Origin: Cymbidium sinense
Taxonomy: Eukaryota; Streptophyta; Magnoliopsida; Asparagales; Orchidaceae
NCBI GenBank assembly: GCA_021442155.1
Contig: CM038221.1
Location: forward strand, 78,756,494-78,820,493
Direction of reading: 5' to 3'
Length of the DNA: 64,000 nt
Positions 48,190 to 59,739 of the stretch are shown here, in pieces. The notes beneath the pieces were generated by a model, which worked only from the letters and a program-made list of their open reading frames with translations, had not been told where the DNA came from and did not search any database. Within the stretch, counting starts at the first letter, position 1; every line of letters begins with the position of its first letter. The translations under genes were made by a program, and so were the position numbers.

Positions 48190-48905
48190 TACGCTTTGAG
48201 GGATGACTGATCATAGATCAAATTGGGCTTTGGACTTTGATCATCCAGAAGCCCTGCCAACCTAGCATAGAAGTGTCCTAAGGCCCATATAAGACCTCCT
48301 CTATCTCTGATAGCTATCTCAAAGTGAACTGCATGTGGAGGTGACATAGATATCCTCCTGATAACTTCCTCTCCATCAGATCCAGAGAGAGGATGGAATA
48401 TGTTCTGTGTGATTAGAGGAGAAACTATCATGGGTAACTCCTCTCAAAATTGAGATCACTCTCTCTTGGCTATGCACATGATGTTGATCTTGCGCATCAT
48501 TGGCTGAGTTCTACTGAGGCGGTATGAGAACTAGACCTACCTGTGGGTGGGAGACTATCCACAGATAGAGCCTTCCCCTTGGAAAAACATGAGTGGGTGC
48601 TTGTCTTGGGGTAGTGAAAGGAACACACTTGCACTAGACTGCTTGTGAAGCGCCACAACCTTCCTCTTCAGTGAGGGAAACTCAGAGTTTGACAACATCT
48701 CAACATGGATGACTAGCTTATGTCCAATCACCACACTCCTACTGAAGGTTGTGATGGTTGCCCCCTCACAAGTGATTCTGGCCCACTCAAACCCTCGGCC
48801 AAAGTGGATGAGATGAACAAAGTCAGTCGGTGGGAGGCTGACTCGCTCCAAGGACAAATCCATCCCAAAAAGAAAAGTGAAGATATACTTCTGAGCATCC
48901 ATTAG
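48190..48905 (-). pseudogene. Element E-C: ORF1, upstream of gag, decayed
   Basis: The first ATG after the leader (48902) opens 115 codons (MDAQKYIFTF; FEWARITCEGATITTFSRS; SLKRKVVALHK). After a stop and a frame change, 48431-48189 gives FHPLSGSDGEEVIRRISMSP and AVHFEIAIRDRGGLIWALGH, ending near 48189. Element A has the second part at 4.9-5.13 kb in the same orientation, so the reading frame is an ancestral part of the family. I recognise no domain. Tat/Ogre elements carry an ORF of unknown function at this place. The plus-strand ORF at 48720-48905 is a shadow. Confidence 0.65.
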
Positions 48906-48959
48906 TACTAAACCAAACTTGAGGGAAACTAACTGAAACTAAGTTGAAATTTTGCAATT

Positions 48960-51900
48960 TTTGAAATTAAACTCAAATCATATTTATGCTTTAATTTGCT
49001 TTTAGAATTTGAACCCTCACTCAACAGTTTAGATATGTTAAGTGGGGCTCTTTGATTTTAGGAGAGGGATTTTAAATTTAGAATTGGAGAAGTGATTTTT
49101 TTTTTTAATTTAGAATCTATTTTCAACAAATTTGTGTGTGTTGAAAATGGGTTCAAATATTTTGAAGAGATTTTTATGCTTCTATCGGTTCATATTTGAA
49201 TTTGATTTTCATTATTTTGGGACCTGTTATTTAATAAATTTAAGTATGTTAAAATAAAATGTCAATTTATTTTTGTTTGGGACTGCTCATTTAGCAAATT
49301 TGGGTATGCTAAATGAGTTTTTTGAAAATAATTTTTTTTTTGCTTGTTTGTGAATCATGTGTGAATTTGGATATGAAATCTTTACTTAGAAAATTTGTGT
49401 ATGCTAAATAAAGTTCAAATATTTGTGTTTTGATTTTTTTTTTAAAAGAGTTTCTTTACTTAGCAAATTTGGGTATGTTAAAATAAAGTCCAATTATGTT
49501 TGATTTTTTATTTTTGAAAAATGAAATCTTAGCAAATTTGGGTATGTTAAGTAAAGAGTCCAATTGTGTTTGATTTTTTTTTTAATTTTTTTGTGATTTT
49601 GAAATAAGGATCATTACTTAGCAAATTTAGGTATGCTAAATAAAGGATCAAATGTGTTTTGATTTTTGATGATTTTTTTGAAAAGAGGATCTTTACTTAA
49701 TAAATTTGGGTATGCTAAATAAAGGATCCAAGTGTGTTTTGATTTTTGATGATTTTTTGAAAAGAGGATCTTTACTTAGCAAATTTGGGTATGCTAAATA
49801 AAGGATCCAAATGTGTTTTGATTTTTGATGGTTTTTTGAAAAGAGGATCTTTACTTAACAAATTTGGGTATGCTGAATAAAGGGTCCAAATGTGTTTTGA
49901 TTTTTGAGATTTTAAAAAGAGGATCTTTACTTAACAAATTTGGGTATGCTAAATAAAGATCCAAATGTGTTTTGATTTTTGATTTTTAATTTTTGAAAAG
50001 AGGATATTACTTAGCAAATTTGGGTATGCTAAATAAAAGATCCAAATGTGTTTTGATATTTTTTTGAAAAGAGGATCTTTACTTAGCAAATTTGGGTATG
50101 CTAAATAAAAGATCCAAATGTGTTTTTGATTTTGTTTCTTTTTTTTTAAAAAAAAATGAGAACATTACTTAGCAAATTTATGTATGCTAAATAAAATTCA
50201 AAATGTGTTTTTTTTGTTTTGATTTTGAAAAGAGGGGTCTTTACTTGGCAAATTTGGGTATGCTAAATAAGGTTCAAATGTGTTTGATTTTGATGTTTTG
50301 ATTTTTGAAAAGAGGGATCTTTACTTAGCAAATTTGGGTATGCTAAATAAAAGATCCAAGTTTATTTTAAAAAATGAAACTCTCATTTGACAAATTTGGA
50401 TATGTCAAATGGGAGTCAATTATGTTTTATTTTTCAAAGATGAAATTTTGTGTGTGATTATTGCTTTTTGAAAAGAAGGAAATTCTAACTTAATACATGT
50501 GGAATGTGTTGAGTGGAATTTCAAATGGTGTAGTTTTATTTGAAAATAAAACCTCCATCCAATATATTTGGATATATTGAATGAAGAAGCTTATTTTCAA
50601 ATTTATACTTTTTGAAAAGAAAGAAATTCTAATTTCAATATACTTGGGATATGTTGAAATAGAATTTCAATGTTATGATATGGTTCTATTTGGAAATTAA
50701 ATCTTCATTCAATAAATTTGTGTATATTGGATGAGGGTGTTCATTTTCAAATATGTATTTTTTTTTTTTTGAAAAGATGATTGTTGATTTTGTTTTTGAA
50801 ATGAAATCTTCATTCAAAAAATTTGGGTATATTTGATAAGGATGTTCATTTGTGCTTTTCTGAAAAGATCATTTTGGATTTTGTTTTTGAAAAGATTATT
50901 GTTGATTTTGTTTTTTGAAATGAAATCTTCATTTAATAAATTTGGGTATATTAAATGAAGATATTTATAAGTTCTTTTTGAAAAGATGATTTTTATTTTG
51001 TTTAAAAAATGAAATCTTCATTCAATAAATTTGGGTATATTGAATGAAGATGTTCATTTGTGATTTTAGAAAAGATGATTTTAGATTTTTATTTAGAAAT
51101 AAAATCTTCATTCAATAAATTTGGGTATATTGAATGAGGATGTTCATTTGTACTTTTTGAAAAGATGATTGTTGATTTTGTTTTTGAAATGAAATCTTCA
51201 TTCAATAAATTTGGGTATATTGAATGAGGATGTTTATATATGCTTTTTTGAAAAGATGATTATTGATTTTTATTTATAAATGAAATCTTCATTCAATAAA
51301 TTTGGATATATTGAATGAGGATGTCCATTTGGGCTTTTTGAAGAGATGATTATTGATTTTATTTTTGAAATGAAATCTTCATTCAATAAATTTGGGTATA
51401 TTTAATGATGATGTTCATTTGTGCTTTGTTGAAAAGATGATTGTTGATTTTGTTTTGAAATAGAATCTTCACTCAATAAATTTGGGTATATTAAATGAAG
51501 ATGATTATTTGTGCTTTTGTTTAAGATTTTTATTTTGGGTTTTTATTTGGAAATGAAATCTTCATTCAATAAATTTGGGTATATTGAATGAGGATGTTCA
51601 ATTATGCTTTTTGAAAACATGATTGTTGATTTTGTTTTTGAAATGAAATCTTCATTCAATAAATTTGGGTATATTGAATGAGGATGTTCATTTGTGCTTT
51701 TTGAAAAGATGATTGTTGATTTTTTTTTTTTTTGAAATGAAATATTCATTCAATAATTTGGGTATATTGAATCAGGATGTTCATTTGTGCTTTTTTGAAA
51801 AGATGACTGTTGGTTTTGTTTACTTGTTATTTTATTTTTTTATTTTTGAAATAAAATCTTCATTCAATAAATGTAGGTATATTGAATGAGAATGTTCATT

Positions 51901-52330
51901 TGTGCTTTTTGAAAAGATGACTGTTGATTTTTTTTTTTTTGAAATGAAATCTTCATTCAATAAATTTGGGTATATTGAATGAGAATGTTCATTTGTGCTT
52001 TTGAAAAGGTGATTGTTATTTTTTTTTTTTGAATTGAAATCTTCATTCAAAAAATTTGGGTATATTGAATGAGGATGTTCATATGTGCTTTTTGAAAAGA
52101 TGATTTTTTATTTCATTTTCGAGATGATCCTACATGTAATAATCTTGGAGATTGTTACATGAGGTAAAGTTATGAAACTTTTTGTGCAAATATTTTACTG
52201 TGTGAACTTTTTGGAAAAGTGTTTTTTGAAAAGTGATGTTTTTATAAATGATTTATTTTTCTTTATTTTTGGAATGAACCATTCCTTACCATAGAAATGG
52301 TAATGAGGGAAGTCTTTAATAATCTCTTTT
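48960..52330 (-). repeat. Leader of element E-C: tandem array of hairpin-forming units of about 75-95 bp
   Basis: About 38 units, in two blocks as read on the plus strand. From 49.0 to 50.36 kb the unit is TTTACTTAGCA, AATTTGGGTA, TGCTAAATA plus a T-rich linker. From 50.5 to 52.1 kb it is CATTCAATA, AATTTGGGTA, TATTGAATG plus linker. The loop stays the same while the stems differ and remain paired: CATTTGACA/TGTCAAATG at 50384-50411, ACTTAATACA/TGTGTTGAGT at 50488-50514, CATGTAATAATC/GATTGTTACATG at 52133-52161. The minus-strand ORFs at 51543-51749 and 51832-52050 are repeat read-through. Confidence 0.87.
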
Positions 52331-52552
52331 TTATTAAATTTTTATTTTCACCTATTGGGGGACCCAATAGGAGTTATAAGAATCACACATAGTGAGGTCC
52401 TAAAATTTAAATGATGTTGGCTAGCTTAGCTTCAAGATGAAATAAAATAAGTACCAATGGAAAAGAAGGATAGTCTCGAATTAATATAAAATACAAATCC
52501 ACTATTGATACTTAGAGAAAACTATCATTTACCAAAGATGGAGAGATGAACC
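52331..52552 (-). other. Element E-C: sequence between primer site and hairpin array
   Basis: Conserved with element A at 2433-2640 in the opposite orientation. It includes a palindromic CCTATTGGG/CCCAATAGG-type hairpin at about 52352-52372 (element A: about 2612-2632). No gene is seen. Confidence 0.6.
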
Positions 52553-52570
52553 TTCCCAGCGAAGTCGCTA
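52553..52570 (-). other. Primer binding site of element E-C (tRNA-Arg-like, degenerate)
   Basis: On the minus strand TAGCGACTTCGCTGGGA follows the LTR end by eight bases (GATTTTTC), at the same distance as in element A. TGG at the start would be needed to pair with tRNA CCA; it reads TAG in both copies. Confidence 0.62.
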
Positions 52571-52578
52571 GAAAAATC

Positions 52579-55500
52579 TGTGGTGTTTATTTTCATCTTC
52601 ATCTACCTTGAAAATAAATGAAAATAAAAATGCATGCTAGTTGGACACCACGTAGATCCGCAGATATTCTTATTAGGGTGATCGGGTACAACATTGAGGA
52701 ATGATGTACTATCTCAAGAGACAAAATTCACCATCCTACAATAGACTTAATTACCAAATAAGGACTCCAAGGATAATGGGTCTTTCTTGAGATTATTCCC
52801 CTACTTTACATGAAAAAAAGATTGTTTAAACCGGGTTCATTAAGTTTCCTATGGAGGCAAGCCCCCATAATTAATTACATCCTAAGAAATGAGATTCCTT
52901 AAGAATACTCTCGATTAAGGGAAATGATCGTTGTCCAAAGATTTCAAAGATAGGGCTATCAATCAATTGTTTTGGAAGATCCAGTAGGATTAATAAAAAA
53001 GAGGGAGTTATTATCATCAAAGGGAGATAAGTAGGTGATTCTCACGATACTAAGAAACCTTGTGAGCATCCTAAACTATCTTATGGTTGGGTTTATATTT
53101 TTGAAATTTGAAGAGAGTTAATTATTTGATTTGAATTTTTATCAGAAATCTAGGGCTTACAATTTCATAATACAAAATCATGAAAATTCCTAAGAGGTGA
53201 GGATTTATGCTTGTAGCCCGCAAAGGGAAACAACAATCTCGGATCCTAAATCTAGAGAACTTTGGTGAAGGCCACGACATGGCCTAAATCTAAGGAAAAA
53301 TTAGGTTTATGGTTTCCCTCCACAAGAGAGGATAAACCACCTAACTGTTGGACTTATAACCGCCTGGGGGTGGTTGCCAACTAACTCCTCCTATGATTTT
53401 AAATACATGTAGGTAGGTCTTATGCTTTGCAAGATAGCTAGGATGTTATTTATTTAGAAAAGAGACTAAGTTCTTAAACACACTCCCTAAGAGACTAGAT
53501 CATGTAGGACATGAATAATGACCTAAATCTAATGCAAATTTTGTTAAATTTTAATTTTATTTTTAGATAATTTATTTGACAGAGGCTATGGGATTCACAT
53601 GCCTAATGCATGAGAAATTGGTTATGGGCCAAAATCAACAAGAAGGAAATGTGTTTCCTCCCTGGCTCTTAATGGTCAAGCCATTTTCGTCTAGAAAAGG
53701 TGGAAGCACTCCATTAATAAAAGTAAAGCAAGATGTTTTTTATGCATGATGTGAGACATACAACATCTAGGTAAGGGATTGTTAAATCTTTTATTATCTT
53801 AATTAAGCTAAAGGGTTTTCATTAAGTACTTTCATAACCCTCCCACACATGTGAGTTGGATATGATTTCTTTAAACATACCTTAGGCTTTTGAACACCTA
53901 AGGATCTACCCAAGAATTAAGATGATTAAGTTCTGGAATGATTTGATTTTGAATTTTGATTAATTGAATTTATTAATGAAGTGATTAAGCCATTAATTAC
54001 AACTTGATTATATGTTTTGCAAACGGAGTGAACTTAGGGAGAAGAGATTGGAAAAAGACTCCTAATCTTATTCCCTAAGACCATTCACTATTTCAAAATA
54101 ATTAGCAAACTTAATTAATGGATTCATTACTATTTAATAGGTTAATTAATCACTTAATTAATTAATGTAGTGATTAAGAGTGAATCAAGCAATTCCCCTA
54201 ATTAATCTAATAATAAATTCTAAGAAAATCATTAGAGGTAGAGGTCATCCCACTAATCAACCCTAGGAAGTTTGGAATTAATTGTTGAAATAATTAAGCA
54301 ATAATTAACATAATTACCTCCTGAATAAAACCCAAATTGAGTAAAATCTACTATTCAAAATCTATTAAACTTAATTTTATATTATTCCCCTTTGAATTAT
54401 CTTTAAAATGAACTTGAGTTTATATTATTTTGGATTTTTTACATTCAATTATGAATTTATGAAGTTTTTATGATTAAAAGATAATTAAAATACCATAATT
54501 AATTAACTAATCCCATCGGCCACATGGACTGCTGACGTGATGCGCTTTCCACATGGCGCGATGGGAATTATTTAAGTTATCACATCTAGCATCGCGTCAA
54601 CCGGTGACGCAATGCGCTTTCTCCTAGGCCATCTGATCAAGGATCGGACGGCAGGGTTAATCCCGTGGTTCTAAATAAATAAATGGATCTAATTATTTTA
54701 ATTATGGCCATACATCCAAAACATGCAGGATGGATGACCAATGATTCATCCCTGCCTAAGCTCCAGGAGACGAAGGTCGTCTGTCCTCCATGGCTTGATC
54801 CGAGCTCACTTGAGCTTGGATTAGGAAGAGATTCAACCCACACCATCAAGAAGTATAGGGAAGAACATCTAATGGCTAGGATCTAATGGGATTACAATGC
54901 CCTTCACAAAAGACCAAGCAATTTTCAATGGAGAATCAATTTTGTGTCATACCTCACCAGAGGCGATCACCAGTGCTTCCAACGAAGGAGGTAGCTTCAT
55001 CTAGTGGAGATGAAGCTCTATTGAAGGTTTCAAGCTTTGATTTGAAGTGGATCTTCTAATTGGCCAAGCTCCCCTCTAATGGCTTGTGGCTTTGATCAAA
55101 ATCCCTCTTCTTGTGGCTTGGAGACTTGGGATTTACTTTAGGTGAGCTCAACTTGCTTCCTTGATGGTGCTTGCAAAGTGAATTGAGGTTTGATTGAGAA
55201 TTAAGTGAAGTGGAAATTCCCTTCACCTCCCTTATTTAAACTTTGAAGAAAATTGAAGAAGAAGAAATGGAATGAGCATGGGAATGCTTCACAAAGCTCG
55301 AAGATGCTTGCTAAGGGTTCTTATGGCTTAATCGAATTCAGAGTGTGTGCATTGAGGGGAAGTATATCTCCCCTTACTTGGATCAAATGGCTGAGAGCCA
55401 TTTTGTCATTTAGATCAAATTGAGGAGATTGATTGGGCTATTTTGGTTGTTAGGCAGTCCATGTGCTTCGATTTTGGCAGAGGAGTGGAGGAGAGGAAGT

Positions 55501-57577
55501 GCACATGTGCTAGTGAGTGTAAGAGGTGATCTGAGTGAGAATTTTGATTGGAGAGGTCGATTTGGCATTGGGTTGGGTCATGGATGACCCAAAACTATTG
55601 GGTCATGTTCACCACCCTCCATGGTGTCCATGTGGTCCACTAGGAGGATGTCAAGTGGCCATGAGAAGGAATTGGCAAAATTCCAAGTGAATTTGGCCAT
55701 AGGTTACCATTTGACCTAAAGTTAAAATGGTCATTTGGCCTTGATTTTGATTTGGACAGATTTGAGATGTTTCAAAAATAGGTTGTGTCAAATTTCAAAG
55801 AATTTGGAGTTGATTTAATATGATTTGGCTCAAGTTGACCCATTTAGGTCAAATTGGGTCAACTTAGGTGAAGTTGACCAATTGGTCAGATTGGGTCAAA
55901 CCAAGGGTTGGGTTAAGTTCATATAACCATTTGAAGTATTTTGGTATCATTGGTTTGGTTCAATTTGGTTTAGATTTAGTTTTGGTTCATTTGAGTTCAC
56001 TTAGGTCAAATGGGTCAAGTTGACCAATTTGACCCATTTGACCCAATTGGGTTAGGTCATGGGTTGGTTTAGGCTTGGTTGATCATTTAAAATATTTTGC
56101 AAGCTTTGGTTTCAATCAATTTGGATTTGGTTTGATTTCAAGTTGATTTGACCTTTTATGTCAAGTTGGGTTCATGGTCAATTGGGATAGGTTGGGTCTA
56201 GTTGGCCAATTGAAGCTTTGGTCAAGTTCAACAAGTGATTTAAAATGAATTTTTGGTTGCAATCAACTTGGCTTAGATAATATTTGACCCATTTTGACTT
56301 TTTAGGTCAACTTAGGTCAAGTGGCCAATTGGCTCAATTGATGGCTTGATCATGTTCAATCATTGATTATGAATTGGTTTAGATCAATAATTTCAATCAA
56401 TTTGGCCTATGATAGATTTTGGCTAGTTTTAGTTTCATTTGGGTTAAATGTTAACTTGGTCAAAGGCTAGGTTTGACTTAGTTTGACCCAATTTCAGTGA
56501 TTGATCATCCTAGAATGATTATTGCTCACAATGTGAGGCTTAGATAGGCTTAGTTCAATCTAATTTTGGTAGGATTAGAATTTGGCTCAAAAGGTGCTTT
56601 TGGTCGCTTTGGGTCAAGTGAGCCTAAGTGGGTCAATTGGCTTGATCAAGGTTTGATTCAAGTTTGGTTGAACTCACATAAAGACTTATGATTGAAATAT
56701 AAATCTAACTGCAAGTGATTTGGAGTCAAATGGGTATTGATTCATTTGATAATTTCAAGTTCAAAGGATGAACATGGGTTTGATTTGGGTTAGTTTGATT
56801 TTGGTTTGATGATTGAATTTTATGTTTATATTTGATTTTTGATTGAAGAAATGATTGTTTGAATAGAAAATCCAAAGGTTTGAGTTGATTTGAGAATGAT
56901 TTGGTTAAGTTCAGGAATTTGACTTGAAAGGGTATAGGTTGGATTTAGGTCTGATTTGGATTTGAGTTTTGAATTTAGTTTTGATTATTTGAATTTATAT
57001 TTCATTTATATTTGTGAATATAAATGAGAATTATAAATGGGTTATGAGAAAATCTTTTGAATTTGGAGTGACTTGGATTTGATAAAATCAATTAAGATTT
57101 AAGATTTGATTTGAAATTTATCATGGATTTCAATCATTTAAAATTGAATCATGATTTGAGTTATGGTTTGATTTGGAATTGATTTGAATTTGAGGTTGAT
57201 TTGGAATTGGTTTGAATTTGAAATTGGTTTGAATTTGAAGTTGGTTTGAATTTGAAGTTGATTTGAATTTGAAGTTGATTTGAATTTGAAGTTGGTTTGA
57301 ATTTGAAATTGATTTGAATTTGAAGTTGATTTGAATTTGAAGTTTGACTTGAAAGAAGGAAGTAAGGATTTGATTTAAGCTATAGGGTAGGCAAGTTTTC
57401 ATAATACCCCTAAGGCATAACCTATTCTTATGTCTAACTCTTCTAAGTCTCCAGAGTTAGGTTAAGTGTTCACCTAATCACTAGAAGTATCTTAAGACTA
57501 AGGAACTCTTAGTGACTATAGGAGTCCTATGCCTAGGATGAAGAAGTTAAAAGCTCACTCCAAAAGTGAGGTCAACA
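52579..57577 (-). repeat. LTR E, 5' LTR of element E-C, with a 2.4-kb internal deletion
   Basis: On the minus strand it starts TGTTGACCTCACTTTTGGAG (57577 downward) and ends CACCACA (52585-52579). It is colinear with LTR C except that at about 53795 the sequence jumps: TTTTATTATC joins TTAATTAAGC, skipping what lies at about 22.95-25.35 kb in LTR C. That accounts for 5.0 kb instead of 7.3 kb. The W-box-like array is at about 55.8-56.7 kb. Confidence 0.87.
57176..57350 (-). repeat. Tandem 18-bp repeat in LTR E
   Basis: TTGATTTGAATTTGAAGT and close variants are repeated about nine times. LTR C has only two to three at 28.78-28.82 kb. The 90-residue minus-strand ORF at 57130-57402 (repeating N-Q-x-Q-I-Q-x-N-F-K-F) is a product of this repeat and not a gene. 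Confidence 0.85.
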
Positions 57578-59187
57578 GCTACCAAATACCTACAAGCTTT
57601 CTTTTATAGGGTTTTGGATAACGCCCTTAGCGGCACCTCCCCTATGGGCACTCTATTTGGATCACGTCCTTAATGACCCCATTTAGACACTATCTCAGTT
57701 ACTCTTGGGTTGGACAGTTCCCCTTTCCTAATAATCACCCCTGTGATTGGAGAATTTTTCTTACGGATATGCAGATTCTCCCTTGGTCCAATAAGTCTAC
57801 AATAGGACTAGGTTGATATGAGCTCTTTTTCAGTGTGGTCGCATGTAAACCAATAGGGTCCATGCAAATATAAAACAAACAAAATATATCTTTACTTGTG
57901 GACTAGGAATTCAACCCTAGTGGCTCCTTTCCCAAGCAGGCATCCTATGTTTAGGACAATGTTAGCAAAACTCCCTACAAGAATTGTTTGGCTACTTTGA
58001 GTTGAGATAAGTCCCCGGGTTGGCACTCTCTCAGTAGTCGCCCTTAGGTCGGGTTCAACTTATTATGCCACTGATAAGTTACCCCGGCGATTATCTTTGC
58101 TTTGAAAGATATAAGTATATTACGCATTCTTTCCAGCATGACCATTGCAAACCAACAGGCAGCATTAGGATGGGTTCGATTTGTTGCACAAGCGATCGAT
58201 CACCCCAGTGGTTCCTTGTTTAGGAAGAGGTGAGTCACCGCGCTTTCTTCCTAACTTGACCATTGCAAACTGAAAGGCGCCCCTTTGGTTGGTTAGTTCT
58301 ACCCCATGGTCGGTAGACCATCTCTTTGGATTGGTAAATCTAAGATAGGTTTAGGCTGATATTAGCCCCTTCTTAGTGGATCCATCACAAACTGATGGGA
58401 TCCATCAAATTAAAATAATTAAAATTAAATCAAATATAATTCAATCAAATGACATTATATTGACTACTTCTGAGTTGATATAAGTTTCCCAGAGGCATTC
58501 ATTCAGTAGTCTCCCTAGGATGGGGTCCGATTTGTTACATCCAACAGATCACCCTAGCAATTATCCTTTGCTTTTGAAGATGTAAGTTTGCTACACTTTC
58601 TCCCTAGCACATATGTTGCACACCGAAAGGCAACCCCTTAGGTCGGATAGTTCTACCATGTGGCTGGTTGACTACCCCTTGGATTAGATTGGCTGGCCAG
58701 GCATAGCCCCTTCTTGGCGATCCATCATGGTGATGGTACCTCTCAAAATTCAAAACTTGAACAAACAATTAATCAATTTCTCCTCAATGAGACATCAATC
58801 ATCCTGAACTCCCCAGTGGAGTCAATTAAACCCAATTCAAACTTGTATTCCCCAGTATGTGCACCCTCAAAAGAAATTCAAACCCTCCTTATCCTTATTG
58901 GAAAACATGAACCTGCTTCCCTAGTGGAAGGTTTATGCACTTATCCCTGGTGGGTTATACATCTTAATCCCCAACGAATACTCTACCCAAATCATACCTT
59001 GCATCTAAATTCAAATCTTTATCCCTAGTGGATAACTTGAACCTGCTTCCCTAGTGGAAGGTTCACATGCTTGATCCCTTGGTGGATCCCTTCTTCCTCC
59101 ACTTATTACCATTGGCATTTGAATTTGTTAATCTAAGATCTTGATTCTGCGGTGTGCCTTGTCAATCACACCACACCTTGGGCCCTT
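57578..59187 (+). repeat. 3' spacer of element B, second part, up to its 3' LTR
   Basis: It continues the spacer interrupted at 21700. It holds satellite-like blocks with TTGACCATTGCAAACCGAAAGGC-type parts (near 58.14, 58.25 and 58.61 kb) and GATCCATCACAAACTGATGG (58.38 kb), the complement of those at 29.66-30.35 kb. The 58.7-59.1 kb part has CCCTAGTGGA repeats. The open stretch 58714-59028 is not conserved in element E-C and I do not take it as a gene. It ends CACCTTGGGCCCTT just before the LTR, with no clear polypurine tract. Confidence 0.78.
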
Positions 59188-59739
59188 TGTTGACCTCACT
59201 TTGGAGTGAGCTCTCAACTTTCTCATCATAGATCTAGGACTCATCACAAAGTTTCTTAGTCTTAAGACTTCTAGTGATTAGGTGAACACTTAGCCTAACC
59301 CTAGAGACTTTGAAGAGTTAGCCATAGGAATGGGTTATGCCTTAGGGATTTAAAGAAGACTAGCCTACCCTATATCCCAAACCCAATCCTTGCTTCCCTC
59401 TTTCAAACCCAAACCTCAAATTCAAAATTTCAAATCCCAAAATCAAATCTAACAATCAAATGATTGAAATCCATCACTAAATTCAAACTATGAATCCCTT
59501 CATAAGCCCTTTAATTTTATCTTATGGACTTAGCCTTAACCAAATTCAAATCAACTCTAATCCAATTGATTTTTTCAATTATCAAATTCAATCTCAAATC
59601 AAATTCTAAATCATAATCAATTCCAAACTCCAAATGATTGAAACACATGATTAAGTCCAAATTCTAAAATTTTTCCTTAAGCCATATGAACCACCTTCAT
59701 GTGGTTAGCCAAAACTCCTTCAAACCAACTCAAACTTGG

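Larger units (their letters stand above)
21701..57577 (-). mobile_element. Element E-C: near-complete minus-strand Tat/Ogre-like retrotransposon inserted in element B
   Basis: In element order it has 5' LTR E (57577-52579), primer site, hairpin leader, ORF1, gag-pol, 3' spacer and 3' LTR C (29035-21701). LTRs E and C resemble each other more than either resembles B, D or F, for example in the block at 54.51-54.68 and 26.06-26.24 kb, so they are a pair. The span is 35.9 kb, including an 8-kb solo LTR. No exact target-site duplication was found: the left flank is ACCAT and the right flank GCTAC. Confidence 0.8.

Noticed and set aside
51543..52050. Two minus-strand ORFs with repeated SIYPNLLNEDFISK
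   Set aside because: Leader repeat read-through; ends where the unit length slips.
48960..52330. Regular spaced palindromic repeats that resemble a CRISPR array
   Set aside because: Units are AT-rich, tandem and diverged, the 'spacers' are related to each other, the setting is a plant retrotransposon leader, and no cas genes are near.
57130..57402. 90-residue minus-strand ORF with repeating Asn/Gln/Phe/Lys pattern
   Set aside because: It is an 18-bp tandem repeat read through; the other LTRs lack it.
58714..59028. 104-residue plus-strand ORF in the spacer
   Set aside because: It starts next to spacer repeats and holds CCCTAGTGGA repeats; E-C has no matching frame, and it has no known domain.
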